DNA of 64,000 nt from Priestia filamentosa (lineage in GTDB: Bacteria; Bacillota; Bacilli; Bacillales; Bacillaceae_H): assembly GCF_900177535.1 (NCBI RefSeq), contig NZ_FXAJ01000001.1:930001-994000 (forward strand). Direction: 5' to 3'. A model generated the notes under the pieces. The model was given only the letters and a program-made list of their open reading frames with translations. It did not search any database and was not told the DNA's origin. Below, piece by piece: positions 27,101 to 35,955 of the stretch; position 1 is the first letter of the stretch; each line of letters opens with the position of its first letter. The translations under genes were made by a program, and so were the position numbers.

Positions 27101-30100
27101 ATTAATGCGTATTCGTAAGACGTTTGGTGTGGAAATTAGTTTACGCGCGCTTTTTGATCATTGTACAGTAGCCGAGCTTGCCGTTCTACTAGAAGAGGGA
27201 AAAGCAGCTCGACCACCGATTCAGAAAGTGAATTACAGTGGGGAAGTGCCACTTTCCTTTGCACAGCAGCGTTTATGGTTTCTTCATTATCTAGAAGGAT
27301 GGAGTCCAACGTATAACATTCCAGTCGTTTCTAAAATTAAAGGGGAACTTGACGTTACGTCGCTAAAATCAGCAATTGGAGACGTAGTTGAACGACATGC
27401 CCCACTTCGCACTCTTTATAAAGAAAGAGAAGGAGTTCCTTATCAAGAAATAAGGGAGGAACGCTTGTTACCTTTGACAGTAAAAGAAGTAGAAGAACGC
27501 GAACTTGATGAGAGGCTTCAAGAGGCTATTCGTTATTCGTTCCGTCTCTCAGAAGAACCGCCGTTTCACGTTTATCTTTTTAGCCTAAATAAACAAGAGC
27601 ACGTACTGTTGCTGTTATTCCACCACATTTCTTGTGATGGATGGTCGCTTGCACCAGTGATGAAAGATTTAGCGTTTGCATACAACGCTCGTTGTCAGGA
27701 AGAAACGCCTAGCTTTACACCGCTACCTGTTCAATATAGGGACTATACGTTATGGCAAAAGAGTTTTCTAGAAGGAGACCGAATTGAAGAACAACTTTCA
27801 TTTTGGAAAAAAGAGTTGGCACAGTTGCCAGAGGAGCTCGAGCTTCCAACAGATTACCCGCGACCAGTTCAGTCAAGCTATCAAGGTGGAACAATTCCAT
27901 TTTCAGTAGAAAGCAAGCTTCATCAAAAACTTAGTGCAATTGCGAAAGAAAATGGCACAAGCTTGTTTATGGTACTGCAAGCAGGACTTTCCGCTCTCTT
28001 TACTCGACTTGGAGGAGGAGAAGATATTGCTATTGGATCACCTGTTGCAGGAAGAAATGATGATGCTTTAACAGAGCTTGTTGGCTTGTTCATTAATACA
28101 CTTGTTCTTAGAACAGACACGTCAGGAAATCCTACATTCCGCGAATTGCTTGGACGCGTTCGCAAGGTGAATTTAGATGCATACGAGCATAGTGATATAC
28201 CATTTGAACGACTAGTAGAAGAATTAAATCCAACGCGTTCAAGATCAAAACACCCTCTATTTCAAGTTATGCTAGCTCTACAAAATACGGCAGAACCTTC
28301 TCTTACGCTTAAGGGAACAGAAGCAGAAGTGGAAATGCCTAATGTAGGAGCTTCAAAGTTTGATTTAACAATTGAGCTGCGCGAGCAGTATGACAAGAAC
28401 GGAAGTGAGCAAGGAATTCACGGCTTTTTAGAATATAGCAAAGATCTGTTTACAGAAGAGAGTGCCATAAAAATGGTGAAAAGATGGTGCAAACTTTTAG
28501 AAGAAGCCGTAGATCATCAAGATGAGCACATTTCCTTCTTAGATATCTTAACAGAGGAAGAAAAAACAAAGCTAATAAAACAACCAAGCATCACTACTCA
28601 AGACGGTCCGGCTACAATTGCTCAATTATTTGAAGAGAAAGCACATCTCTATCGTGACAATATTGCGCTTGTGTTCGACGGAGATTATTTAACTTATAGA
28701 GAACTGAATGAACGAGCAAATAGACTTTCACGCTCTCTTATTGAAAAAGGAGTCGGTCCTGAAGACTTTATTGCTTTAAGTTTCCCAAGATCTGTAGAGA
28801 TGATTGTCAGTATTTTAGCCGTATTAAAAACAGGTGCTGCTTATGTTCCACTTGATCCAACATATCCAAGTGACAGACTAGAGTTTATCTTGCAAGACAC
28901 AAAACCTTCAGGTCTTCTCACATTGTCTAACAGCACAATCACGATTTCGGCTGAAGATGGATTCACGCTTTATTTAGACAGAGAAGATGTAAGCTCTTAT
29001 TCTTCTTATAATGTGAAAGATGAAGAACGACTCTCTTCATTGGAAAGAAATCATCCTGCTTACGTTATTTACACATCAGGTTCAACTGGAAAACCAAAGG
29101 GAGTTGTGATTCCACATCACAATGTAATCAGACTATTAGACTCAACAGAAGAATGGTTCCATTTTGACGAGCATGACACTTGGACAATGTTCCATTCCTA
29201 TGCTTTCGATTTTTCCGTATGGGAGATATGGGGAGCGCTTCTTAGAGGAGGAAGGCTTGTTATTGTACCGCATACTGTAAGTCGATCTCCAAAAGAGTTT
29301 CTTCAATTGCTTGTGCGTGAGGGTGTCACGGTTCTGAATCAAACGCCTTCTGCTTTCTATCAATTTATGAGGGAAGAAAGAGAGAATGAGAACCTAAGAG
29401 GAGAATTGAAGCTTCGATTTATTATATTTGGCGGTGAAGCTCTTGACCTCTCGCGTATAGAAGAGTGGTACAGCCGTCATGAGGAAAATAGGCCAACGCT
29501 TATTAATATGTATGGAATTACCGAAACGACCGTGCATGTAAGTTTCCTAGAATTAGGTCTTGAAAGCCTTTCTCATCATGGAAATAGCCTAATTGGTGAA
29601 AATATAAAAGATTTAGGGATCTATGTTTTAGATGATTACCTGCGTCCTGTTGCTCCAGGCGTTATTGGTGAAATGTACGTAAGTGGAGAGGGACTTGCAA
29701 GAGGTTATTTAAATCGTCCAGGGTTAACTGCAGAGCGATTTGTAGCTAATCCATATGGCAAAGAAGGTTCTCGTATGTATCGAACAGGAGATAAAGCTAG
29801 ATACCGTCACGATGGAACGCTTGACTATATAGGGAGAGCGGATCATCAAGTGAAAATTCGCGGTTTCCGAATTGAGCTTGGCGAGATTCAGTCTGTATTG
29901 CTTCAGTCTGAGTTTGTCGAAAGTGCTGCTGTTGTTGTCGGAGGAGATGAAATTTCAACGCAAAAGCTAATTGCTTACTATATTCCTACTTCTCATGGAG
30001 AAGGAAAAGAAGAAGAAATTCGCGCTCACGTAAGAAATCACCTTCCTGATTATATGGTTCCAACAGCTTTCATTGAGATGGAAGAGTTTCCGCTTACAGT

Positions 30101-31229
30101 GAATGGAAAACTTGATGTCAAAAAGCTTCCACTCCCAGACTTTAACTACAAAGGAGAAGGAGATTATCCACGTACGCCAAAAGAAGAGCTGCTCTGCGAT
30201 ATCTTTACGCGCGTCCTTCAGTTAGAACGTGTTGGCATTCATGATAATTTCTTCAACCTAGGAGGACATTCACTTCTAGCTGTTGAGCTTATTTCAAAAA
30301 TTCGAGATGCTCTTGGTGTGGAATTAAATATTGGACATTTATTTGAAGCCCCAACCGTTTCTGGGCTTGCAAGACAGATTGATGAAGGTGGAGAAGAGAA
30401 TTCTCTCAACGTTCTTTTACCTCTTCGAAAAAGCGGACAGCGCAACCCTGTTTTCTGCGTACACCCTGCTGGAGGATTAAGCTGGTGCTATGCGGGTCTT
30501 ATGACAGCTTTATCTGTTGATTATCCAATCTATGGACTGCAGGCGAGAGGAATTTCAGAAGATAATGCATTCCCACGTACGCTTGATGAAATGGCAGAAG
30601 ACTACGTGAACGAAATCCGCACCGTTCAACCTCATGGGCCATATCATCTTATTGGTTGGTCACTCGGCGGAAACGTTGTGCATGCTATGGCCACAAGACT
30701 TCAACGTGAAGGAGAAGAAGTACGTCTTCTCGCTTTGCTTGATGCATATCCGAGTCATTTCTTACCATTAAAAGGAGGACCTGATGAAGAAGAAGCTCTT
30801 ATCGCTCTTTTAGCGCTCGGGGGATATGATCCAGATCACTTTGGAGAAAACGAACCACTCACAATGGAAAGCGCCATTAACATCCTGAAAAAAGATGGAA
30901 GTGCATTAGCAAGCCTTAGTGACGAAACAATCGTACGCTTGAAGGAAACGTATCGAAACTCGGTTCGTATTTTAGGAGAGTATAAGCCACAGTCCTTTAA
31001 AGGAAATCTTATGTTCTTTAGATCAACGATTATCCCAGAATGGTTTGATCCTATTTCACCAGATGCATGGAAGACGTATTTAGATGGGGAAATCGAGCAA
31101 TATGACATCGATTGTCGTCATAAAGATATGTGCCAGCCGAAGCCTCTCGCTGAGATAGGCGAGCTTTTAGCACAAGCGCTTGAAAGAATTGAAAATGAAG
31201 GAGAGAAAACGCATGTCAAATCCATTTGA
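24102..31229 (+). CDS. dhbF: Bacillibactin nonribosomal peptide synthetase DhbF
   Basis: A 2375-residue two-module NRPS ending in a thioesterase: C1 (HHIAMDAFG, from residue 139), A1 (YTSGSTGNPKG, about 609), T1 (LGGHSLL, Ser994), C2 (HHISCDG, about 1174), A2 (YTSGSTGKPKG, about 1657), T2 (LGGHSLL, Ser2057) and TE (GWSLGG, Ser2187). Hand-aligned specificity codes read DILQLGFIWK for A1 (glycine code, one difference) and DFWNIGMVHK for A2 (exact threonine code). With DHB supplied by DhbB and DhbE, the product should be the DHB-Gly-Thr trilactone bacillibactin. Length and order match B. subtilis DhbF. Its 3' end overlaps mbtH by 17 bases. Confidence 0.96.
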   Translation: MKKSEKTRWALSGAQSGIWFAQQLDPKNPIYNTGEYIDLNGDIDITKLQEAIKEAVSEADALHVSYSEDENGPFQIFDESKPVNVHYIDLSHEENAEEKAKKWMREDLAKPISLEKDPLFLQAVFKIESKRFFWYQRIHHIAMDAFGFSLLTKRVASLYTSLLKGEKEVGTFSPFTNVLEEDVAYYQSKKFRDDESFWMNYFEDNPDVVSLGEEVSNPSSDIVQHTVYLPSNMVREVKSSSVSSRNWHETITAALAVYIHRLTSTKDVVLCLPMMNRLGSAALHVPTMALNLLPLRLQITSSMNFLDVIEAVSSEMRKIRPHRRYRHEELRRKLGKVGGNERIFGPQINIMPFQYALNFGGYKATTHKLATGPVDDITFNVYDQEDENGLRIDVEGNASIYTKEDIALHSERFLQLLQMFMESQTSLTVGKVPLLLEKEQAQLAEYNDTTVKLPPQTLVELFEHSVEQYEGRTAFSDSSVSLTYKEVNEKVNRLSRLLREHGVKSEDFIGIMMDRSVDMAISMLAVLKAGAAYVPIDPEYPAERISYVLQDAKPSLVLTDEKSAPSLDDQTVDRFVLDEEHVQYKLASYEDAREEILLVSEESPAYMIYTSGSTGNPKGVVISRKSLVNFLHAMQHDVSMKKEDKLLAVTTISFDISALELYLPFLSGAQCVIAKKEEVQDQAQLASLLQKEAVTVMQATPTLWRALLSYSREAVRGLRVLVGGEALPGDLLGHFRELDCEVTNFYGPTETTIWSSSVTFSKDGNETPNIGTPILNTTMYVLDSALQPVPYGTLGELYIGGEGLAHGYFNRPSLTSERFIANPFEPGTRMYRTGDIVRFSKNGSLEYVSRADHQIKMRGFRIELGEIENVISAYETVSHSTVIVRKTDAGSDQLVAYIVPLEGEEVDTRALRQYVSEQLPEYMVPAIFMTMDKLPQTPNGKIDRKALPEPDVSVLEGRAPRTPQEEMLRDLFIDVLGVTSVGIDDDFFHLGGHSLLASVLLMRIRKTFGVEISLRALFDHCTVAELAVLLEEGKAARPPIQKVNYSGEVPLSFAQQRLWFLHYLEGWSPTYNIPVVSKIKGELDVTSLKSAIGDVVERHAPLRTLYKEREGVPYQEIREERLLPLTVKEVEERELDERLQEAIRYSFRLSEEPPFHVYLFSLNKQEHVLLLLFHHISCDGWSLAPVMKDLAFAYNARCQEETPSFTPLPVQYRDYTLWQKSFLEGDRIEEQLSFWKKELAQLPEELELPTDYPRPVQSSYQGGTIPFSVESKLHQKLSAIAKENGTSLFMVLQAGLSALFTRLGGGEDIAIGSPVAGRNDDALTELVGLFINTLVLRTDTSGNPTFRELLGRVRKVNLDAYEHSDIPFERLVEELNPTRSRSKHPLFQVMLALQNTAEPSLTLKGTEAEVEMPNVGASKFDLTIELREQYDKNGSEQGIHGFLEYSKDLFTEESAIKMVKRWCKLLEEAVDHQDEHISFLDILTEEEKTKLIKQPSITTQDGPATIAQLFEEKAHLYRDNIALVFDGDYLTYRELNERANRLSRSLIEKGVGPEDFIALSFPRSVEMIVSILAVLKTGAAYVPLDPTYPSDRLEFILQDTKPSGLLTLSNSTITISAEDGFTLYLDREDVSSYSSYNVKDEERLSSLERNHPAYVIYTSGSTGKPKGVVIPHHNVIRLLDSTEEWFHFDEHDTWTMFHSYAFDFSVWEIWGALLRGGRLVIVPHTVSRSPKEFLQLLVREGVTVLNQTPSAFYQFMREERENENLRGELKLRFIIFGGEALDLSRIEEWYSRHEENRPTLINMYGITETTVHVSFLELGLESLSHHGNSLIGENIKDLGIYVLDDYLRPVAPGVIGEMYVSGEGLARGYLNRPGLTAERFVANPYGKEGSRMYRTGDKARYRHDGTLDYIGRADHQVKIRGFRIELGEIQSVLLQSEFVESAAVVVGGDEISTQKLIAYYIPTSHGEGKEEEIRAHVRNHLPDYMVPTAFIEMEEFPLTVNGKLDVKKLPLPDFNYKGEGDYPRTPKEELLCDIFTRVLQLERVGIHDNFFNLGGHSLLAVELISKIRDALGVELNIGHLFEAPTVSGLARQIDEGGEENSLNVLLPLRKSGQRNPVFCVHPAGGLSWCYAGLMTALSVDYPIYGLQARGISEDNAFPRTLDEMAEDYVNEIRTVQPHGPYHLIGWSLGGNVVHAMATRLQREGEEVRLLALLDAYPSHFLPLKGGPDEEEALIALLALGGYDPDHFGENEPLTMESAINILKKDGSALASLSDETIVRLKETYRNSVRILGEYKPQSFKGNLMFFRSTIIPEWFDPISPDAWKTYLDGEIEQYDIDCRHKDMCQPKPLAEIGELLAQALERIENEGEKTHVKSI

Positions 31230-31434
31230 ACGTGATGATGAACTGTACGTTGTATTACTAAATAAAGAAGGACAGTATTCTTTATGGCCTGCTTTTCTAG
31301 ATGTTCCGCTCGGCTGGGAAATTTCTTACCGAGAAGACACGAGAGAAAAGTGCTTAGCTTATATTAATGAAGAGTGGACAGATATGCGTCCACTCTCATT
31401 AAAAGAATCTTTAGCAAGCGGAGTTTTAAAATGA
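31213..31434 (+). CDS. MbtH-like NRPS accessory protein
   Basis: A 73-residue MbtH family protein: it begins MSNPFERDDELYVVLLN and has the invariant NKEGQYSLWPAFLDVPLGW block with the conserved Trp residues and the DMRPLSL end. MbtH proteins bind adenylation domains and are needed for their activity or folding. The start lies inside the end of dhbF, and its stop overlaps the MFS start (ATGA), so all three are translationally coupled. Confidence 0.95.
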   Translation: MSNPFERDDELYVVLLNKEGQYSLWPAFLDVPLGWEISYREDTREKCLAYINEEWTDMRPLSLKESLASGVLK

Positions 31435-32846
31435 GAAAAGAGCTTCATCCGAAAACAGTCATAAGCATTATTTATGTAACAGCAATGTTTATGGCTGCTA
31501 TGGATGGCACAATTGTGAATGTAGCGTTATCAACAATAAGCAGAGAATTCGGCATTTCCCCGTCTGCGACAAGTTCTTTGAATATAAGCTATATTACGAG
31601 TCTTGCGGTTATTTTGCCTCTTTCAGGATGGCTTGGAGATCGGTTCGGGACAAAGCGGATTTTTATTCTTGCGCTGAGTTTGTTTACAGGGGCGTCCATT
31701 CTTTGTGGGCTTTCAAATAGTTTAGGTGCTCTAAATGTTTCTCGTATTCTCCAAGGGATTGGAGGAGGACTTTTAACACCTGTTGGAATGGCAATGCTTT
31801 TTCGAATTTTTTCAAAGGAAGAACGAGCGAGAGCATCTCGCTCGCTGCTGCTTCCAATTGCCGTTGCGCCTGCCATTGGTCCTGTTGTCGGTGGGTTACT
31901 TGTTGACATGGCCTCATGGAGATGGATTTTTTATATTAACGTGCCTTTTGGCCTTTTTACGATTATCTTTGCACTCCTTTTCTTGAAGGAGCATAAGGAA
32001 CAAAAAGCAGGTAAATTCGATGCTTTTGGTTTCTTACTAAGCGCACCTGGTTTATGTTTTTTACTTTATGCCCTTATTGAAGCTCCGAGTGAAGGTCTTT
32101 CCTCTACGGTTTTAATAACAGGAATTGCTGGCATTGTTTTATTAACATTCTTTGTTTTGCTGGAATTAAAAATCGAGCAGCCTATGCTTTTTCTTCGCCT
32201 TCTTGCTGAAGACAATTTTAAGAAAATGTGCCTGATTTCTTTTTTAGCTTCTGGCGGACTGCTTGGGATGCTGTACGTTTTTCCTCTCATGTATCAAAGT
32301 GCGCTTGGAGCTTCTGCGCTTGAGAGTGGGCTTGTCCTTTTTCCAGAAGCATTGGGTCTTATGCTTGCATCAAGACTTGTTCCTTTTTCAAACAAAAAAT
32401 GGGGAGCCAAAAACGTCATTTCCACAGGCCTTTTAGTTGCTGCACTTCTTTTTGTTTTATTAAGTTTTGCAGGATTAATCGCTAATCCATGGGTGTTTCG
32501 TATCATCTTATTTGGGATAGGAGTTTCACTTGGACATGCTGTTGTAACTGTGCAGTTTACTTCTTTTGCCAATGTTTCTTCTTCTTCAATGGGGCGGGCT
32601 ACAACGCTTTTTCAAGTGCAAAATCGATTAGGCTCTTCCATCGGATTAGCTGTCCTTGCAGGAATTATTGCTTTATTCCAATTTGGATCGTCGTCAAGAG
32701 AAAGTTTACTTCCTTATCAAGCTTCATTAGGAGGAGCAGCTCTTATTTTATTTATCGCTTTTTTAGTTTCCTTAACAGTAGGAGCACGCGAAAATACTAC
32801 AGTAAAACATAAAAAAGGAGCAGAACTTGCTCAAATTAAAAAGTAA
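31431..32846 (+). CDS. DHA2-family MFS exporter, probable bacillibactin exporter
   Basis: A 471-residue protein with about 14 membrane helices, of the EmrB/QacA drug:H+ antiporter-2 family. Motif D1 (MDGTIVNVALSTISREF), motif A (GWLGDRFGTKRIF) and motif C (PAIGPVVGGLLVDMASWRWIFYINVPFG) are intact. Its coupling to mbtH inside the dhb operon makes siderophore export the likely job, but the substrate is inferred from position alone. A long palindromic terminator ends the operon. Confidence 0.87.
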   Translation: MRKELHPKTVISIIYVTAMFMAAMDGTIVNVALSTISREFGISPSATSSLNISYITSLAVILPLSGWLGDRFGTKRIFILALSLFTGASILCGLSNSLGALNVSRILQGIGGGLLTPVGMAMLFRIFSKEERARASRSLLLPIAVAPAIGPVVGGLLVDMASWRWIFYINVPFGLFTIIFALLFLKEHKEQKAGKFDAFGFLLSAPGLCFLLYALIEAPSEGLSSTVLITGIAGIVLLTFFVLLELKIEQPMLFLRLLAEDNFKKMCLISFLASGGLLGMLYVFPLMYQSALGASALESGLVLFPEALGLMLASRLVPFSNKKWGAKNVISTGLLVAALLFVLLSFAGLIANPWVFRIILFGIGVSLGHAVVTVQFTSFANVSSSSMGRATTLFQVQNRLGSSIGLAVLAGIIALFQFGSSSRESLLPYQASLGGAALILFIAFLVSLTVGARENTTVKHKKGAELAQIKK

Positions 32847-32874
32847 AAAAAGAGGAGAATCTTCTCCTCTTTTT
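32847..32874. terminator. Terminator of the dhb operon
   Basis: A nearly perfect palindrome, AAAAAGAGGAGAA-TC-TTCTCCTCTTTTT, directly after the MFS stop. Confidence 0.9.
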
Positions 32875-32893
32875 CACATGAAAGGAAATCAAT

Positions 32894-33577
32894 ATGGTCG
32901 AAGTGTACTTATGCAAATTACCACATCCTTTACAACAAAAAGAGCTAAACTTCTTGTTGCAAGGAGTATCGCAAGGGAAAAAAGAAAAGGTCACCAAGCT
33001 TTATCATCTTAGTGACAAATATCGTACAACTCTTGGTGAACTTCTTCTTCGGTTTCTTTATGAGGAAAAACATCCATCTCAGCCAATGTGTACGTTTACT
33101 CAAAATGCTTATGGAAAACCATATATTAAAGAAAACCCGGCCTCCTATTTTAATATTTCTCATTCGGGGGATTGGGTTGCTTGTGCTTTTCATGATTGTG
33201 AAGTAGGGATTGATATTGAAGAAGTGAAAGAGAAAAATGAGGAAGTTGCAAAAATAGCTTTTACAAGCGAAGAATATAAAAGAATCATGAAGGAGGACAA
33301 GGAGTATTTTTACGAGCTTTGGGCATGTAAAGAAAGCTATGTAAAAGCCGTTGGAAAAGGATTTGCGATTAGTCCTGATACTATTTCTATCAAAAGGAAC
33401 GATGAAGGAGTAACCTTTTTCTGTGAAAAAGAAGAACATGAGATTCAAGATTTTTTCTGCCAAATATATGATCTTGACGGTTATAAGCTAGCAGTTTGCG
33501 CTGAGAGAGCAAGAAAAGAAGAATTTCTTCCTCCCGTTGTCGTCTCCTTCGCTGAGATTCTTTCTTTTTTAACATAA
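32894..33577 (+). CDS. sfp: Sfp-type 4'-phosphopantetheinyl transferase
   Basis: A 227-residue PPTase with the signatures NISHSGDWVACAF, VGIDIEEVKEK and FYELWACKESYVKAVGKG, which hold the Mg-binding Asp and Glu and the catalytic Lys. It converts apo carrier domains (DhbB ArCP, DhbF T1 and T2) to the holo form with CoA. It lies behind the operon terminator with its own AAAGGA site, so it may be expressed by read-through or by a promoter of its own. Sfp or AcpS-like family membership is clear. Confidence 0.92.
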   Translation: MVEVYLCKLPHPLQQKELNFLLQGVSQGKKEKVTKLYHLSDKYRTTLGELLLRFLYEEKHPSQPMCTFTQNAYGKPYIKENPASYFNISHSGDWVACAFHDCEVGIDIEEVKEKNEEVAKIAFTSEEYKRIMKEDKEYFYELWACKESYVKAVGKGFAISPDTISIKRNDEGVTFFCEKEEHEIQDFFCQIYDLDGYKLAVCAERARKEEFLPPVVVSFAEILSFLT

Positions 33578-33610
33578 AAAGACTCAGGCCTTATTAAAAG
33601 CCTGAGTAAT
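33578..33610 (+). terminator. Possible terminator after sfp
   Basis: ACTCAGGC/GCCTGAGT stem with a ten-base loop, but only a weak T tail (AATAGACC). From here to 33918 I see no gene, no cobalamin riboswitch motifs and no clear promoter. Confidence 0.5.
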
Positions 33611-33918
33611 AGACCATTCACCCCTTACGTATCATACGAGAGTCACATATGATATGTTCACTATAGCAAGGTTTATGAGCATTGTGAAAAAGCTTGTTAG
33701 AAAGCCTTCCCCTGTTTTTATTTCCTCACCTATTTTCTTTTCAAAATATGTAGGATATACTAGCTTTAGCCAACTTTCTGAAATAGAGAATGTGTTTTTA
33801 CAGAACGAGCTTTTCTCTTTTGTGAGTGAAAAAGAGGAGAGGTCGTATTCTTCATAAGCAGAAGTTCATTCATATAGAAGAAAGGCGGAATCTTTAGAAA
33901 GTAGAAGGAGGAAAAGAA

Positions 33919-34866
33919 GTGAAAAAGCTTTATATGCTTTTATTTGCCGTTGTACTCGTGCTTAGTGCATGTAATTCAGGCGGCAATGACAATAGCAGTA
34001 CGAAAAACAATAGCGCTTCTGTACAGCAAGACAAAGTTTATCCAGTCTCAATAGAGGATGCGCGCGGTGAAAAGGTTAAGCTAGAAAAGCAGCCGAAAAA
34101 AGTCGTTTCTCTTATTCCAAGTAATACAGAAATTTTATATAACATTGGAGCAGGGAAACAGGTTGTCGGTGTGACGGATAATGATACATATCCGAAAGAA
34201 GTAAAAGAGAAGGAATCTGTGGGCGGCATGGAGCCAAACGTAGAGAAGATTATTGCTTTAAATCCGGATCTTGTTTTAGCACATGCTTCTACAATGGCAA
34301 GCGGTTCAGATCTTTATAAACAGCTTGAAGATGCAGGAATTAAAGTGTTTGTGGTTAAAGATGCTCAAACATTTGATGCTACATACCAATCAATTGAAAC
34401 AATTGGCGCTTTAACAGGTCATGTTGAGAAGGCAGAAGAAACGATTGCTGACATGAAAGAGAGTGTCAAAGAAATTACCGATAAGGCAAAAGAAGTGAAA
34501 GACAAGAAAAAAGTCTGGGTTGAAATTTCTTCTGACCTTTACACTACAGGAGAAGGGACGTTCATGAACGAAATGTTAACCCTTATCGGAGCTGAAAATG
34601 TAGCGAAAGATCAAGAAGGATGGGTACAGCTTTCAAAAGAAGATGTTGTGGCCTTAAATCCCGATGTGATTTTAACAACCTATGGAGCAGCAGATAAAAA
34701 CGCAGTAGCAAATATTAAAAAGCGTCCTGGTTTTGAGGCTGTTAAAGCTGTAGAAACAAACAGCATTACAGATCTCAATTCTGATGAAGTAACGCGTCCT
34801 GGTCCACGCCTTGTTAATGGATTAGAAGATATGGCTAAAGCCGTATATCCAGAAGTCTACAAGTAA
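33919..34866 (+). CDS. btuF: BtuF-like cobalamin/corrinoid-binding lipoprotein
   Basis: A 315-residue lipoprotein of the helical-backbone metal-receptor family. Its signal ends in the lipobox LSAC (Cys18), followed by an Asn/Ser-rich linker and the core KKVVSLIPSNTEILYNIGAGKQVVGVTDND, typical of BtuF/YvrC. The ExxRPGPRLVNGLE end is also BtuF-like. The cobalamin genes downstream support corrinoid uptake. No btuC, btuD or ATPase gene accompanies it, so it must share a permease encoded elsewhere. It starts with GTG after GGAGG. Confidence 0.82.
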   Translation: MKKLYMLLFAVVLVLSACNSGGNDNSSTKNNSASVQQDKVYPVSIEDARGEKVKLEKQPKKVVSLIPSNTEILYNIGAGKQVVGVTDNDTYPKEVKEKESVGGMEPNVEKIIALNPDLVLAHASTMASGSDLYKQLEDAGIKVFVVKDAQTFDATYQSIETIGALTGHVEKAEETIADMKESVKEITDKAKEVKDKKKVWVEISSDLYTTGEGTFMNEMLTLIGAENVAKDQEGWVQLSKEDVVALNPDVILTTYGAADKNAVANIKKRPGFEAVKAVETNSITDLNSDEVTRPGPRLVNGLEDMAKAVYPEVYK

Positions 34867-34974
34867 GAAGAGTAGGTTGGTCTCCAGAGGGGACTGGCCT
34901 TCTTTATGGTTTTAACCGACAGAACATTTAGAAAAGTTTCGCGTTTCCATATTGAAGAGAAAAGGAGAAAGAGA

Positions 34975-35955
34975 GTGGATATTTCATTAATTATTTTTGC
35001 ACATCTTGCTGCTATTGTTCTCGCTCTTTTCATTGATTTTATTGTAGGAGATCCTGAGAATTGGCCACACCCTGTTCGCTTTTTTGGAGCCCAAATTTCA
35101 TGGTGTGATCGCCTTTTTAATAGAGGGAAACACCGAAAATTGAAAGGGATCACCCCACCGCTTTTTTTATTTTTTTGGACTGTTATAGCGAGTGGAATCT
35201 TCATTTATTTTTGCTATCATTTATCATACATATTTGGCATTGTAATTGAAGGCCTTCTTATTTCAACAACAATTGCCAGAACATCACTTGCAAAGGCAGC
35301 TCTTGAAGTTCATGAGCCGCTTAACGCAGAAAATATAGACGGAGCTCGTGCTAGTGTTGGAATGATTGTAGGAAGAGATACAGACGCGTTGTCAAAAGGG
35401 GAAGTAACGCGTGCTACCGTTGAAACGGTGGCTGAAAACGTAAGTGACGGCATAACCGCTCCTCTTTTCTTTGCTCTGTTTGGCGGAGCTCCTCTTGCTT
35501 TATTTTATAGAGCAGTGAACACGTGTGACTCCATGGTAGGGTACAAAAATAAGCAGTACATGGAATTTGGTTACTGCAGTGCCCGGTTAGATGATTTACT
35601 AAACTTAATTCCGAGCCGCACAACAGCATTTGCTCTTGTATTAGGCTATATTCATAAAAGTAAGTATACGTTAAAAGAAGTCTTATCGATTGTTAAACGT
35701 GATGCCCGCAAGCATCCGAGTCCAAACAGTGGTTTTTTAGAAAGTGCTGTTGCAGGACTTTTAGGTGTTAGGCTTGGTGGGGTGAATACATATAAAGGAG
35801 TTGTCTCACATCGAGCACATATGGGAAACCCTGATCAAGAACTGAAGGCGTCTATGATTAAAGAGACCATTCAAATTATGAACCGAGGGGTTCTTTATTA
35901 TTCTTTTTTTATTTTAATTGGAGGTGGCCTTTTTGTTGCCCTCACATGGAGCTAA
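34975..35955 (+). CDS. cbiB: Adenosylcobinamide-phosphate synthase CbiB
   Basis: A 326-residue polytopic membrane protein of the CbiB/CobD family. It joins (R)-1-amino-2-propanol phosphate to adenosylcobyric acid. Signatures are LFIDFIVGDPENWPHPVRFFG at the N-terminus, NVSDGITAPLFFALFGGAPLALFYRAVNT, and HPSPNSGFLESAVAGLLGVRLGG. GTG at 34975 is chosen since AAAGGAGAAAGA lies before it and the N-terminus then fits the family; a longer frame from 34906 has no good ribosome site. It overlaps cobD by 23 bases. Confidence 0.9.
   Translation: MDISLIIFAHLAAIVLALFIDFIVGDPENWPHPVRFFGAQISWCDRLFNRGKHRKLKGITPPLFLFFWTVIASGIFIYFCYHLSYIFGIVIEGLLISTTIARTSLAKAALEVHEPLNAENIDGARASVGMIVGRDTDALSKGEVTRATVETVAENVSDGITAPLFFALFGGAPLALFYRAVNTCDSMVGYKNKQYMEFGYCSARLDDLLNLIPSRTTAFALVLGYIHKSKYTLKEVLSIVKRDARKHPSPNSGFLESAVAGLLGVRLGGVNTYKGVVSHRAHMGNPDQELKASMIKETIQIMNRGVLYYSFFILIGGGLFVALTWS

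Noticed and set aside
24102-31229. The two adenylation modules as evidence of recent tandem duplication
   Set aside because: Shared motifs are those common to all adenylation domains. The specificity codes and linkers differ, as in the known DhbF.
33654-33857. A 67-codon open frame between sfp and btuF
   Set aside because: No ribosome site before its ATG, atypical composition, and no recognisable family. More likely chance reading of the AT-rich leader.
33578-33918. Cobalamin riboswitch ahead of the cobalamin operon
   Set aside because: Neither the GCCACTG core nor the AGTCAGGAGACCTGCC-type box that is obvious before metE is present.
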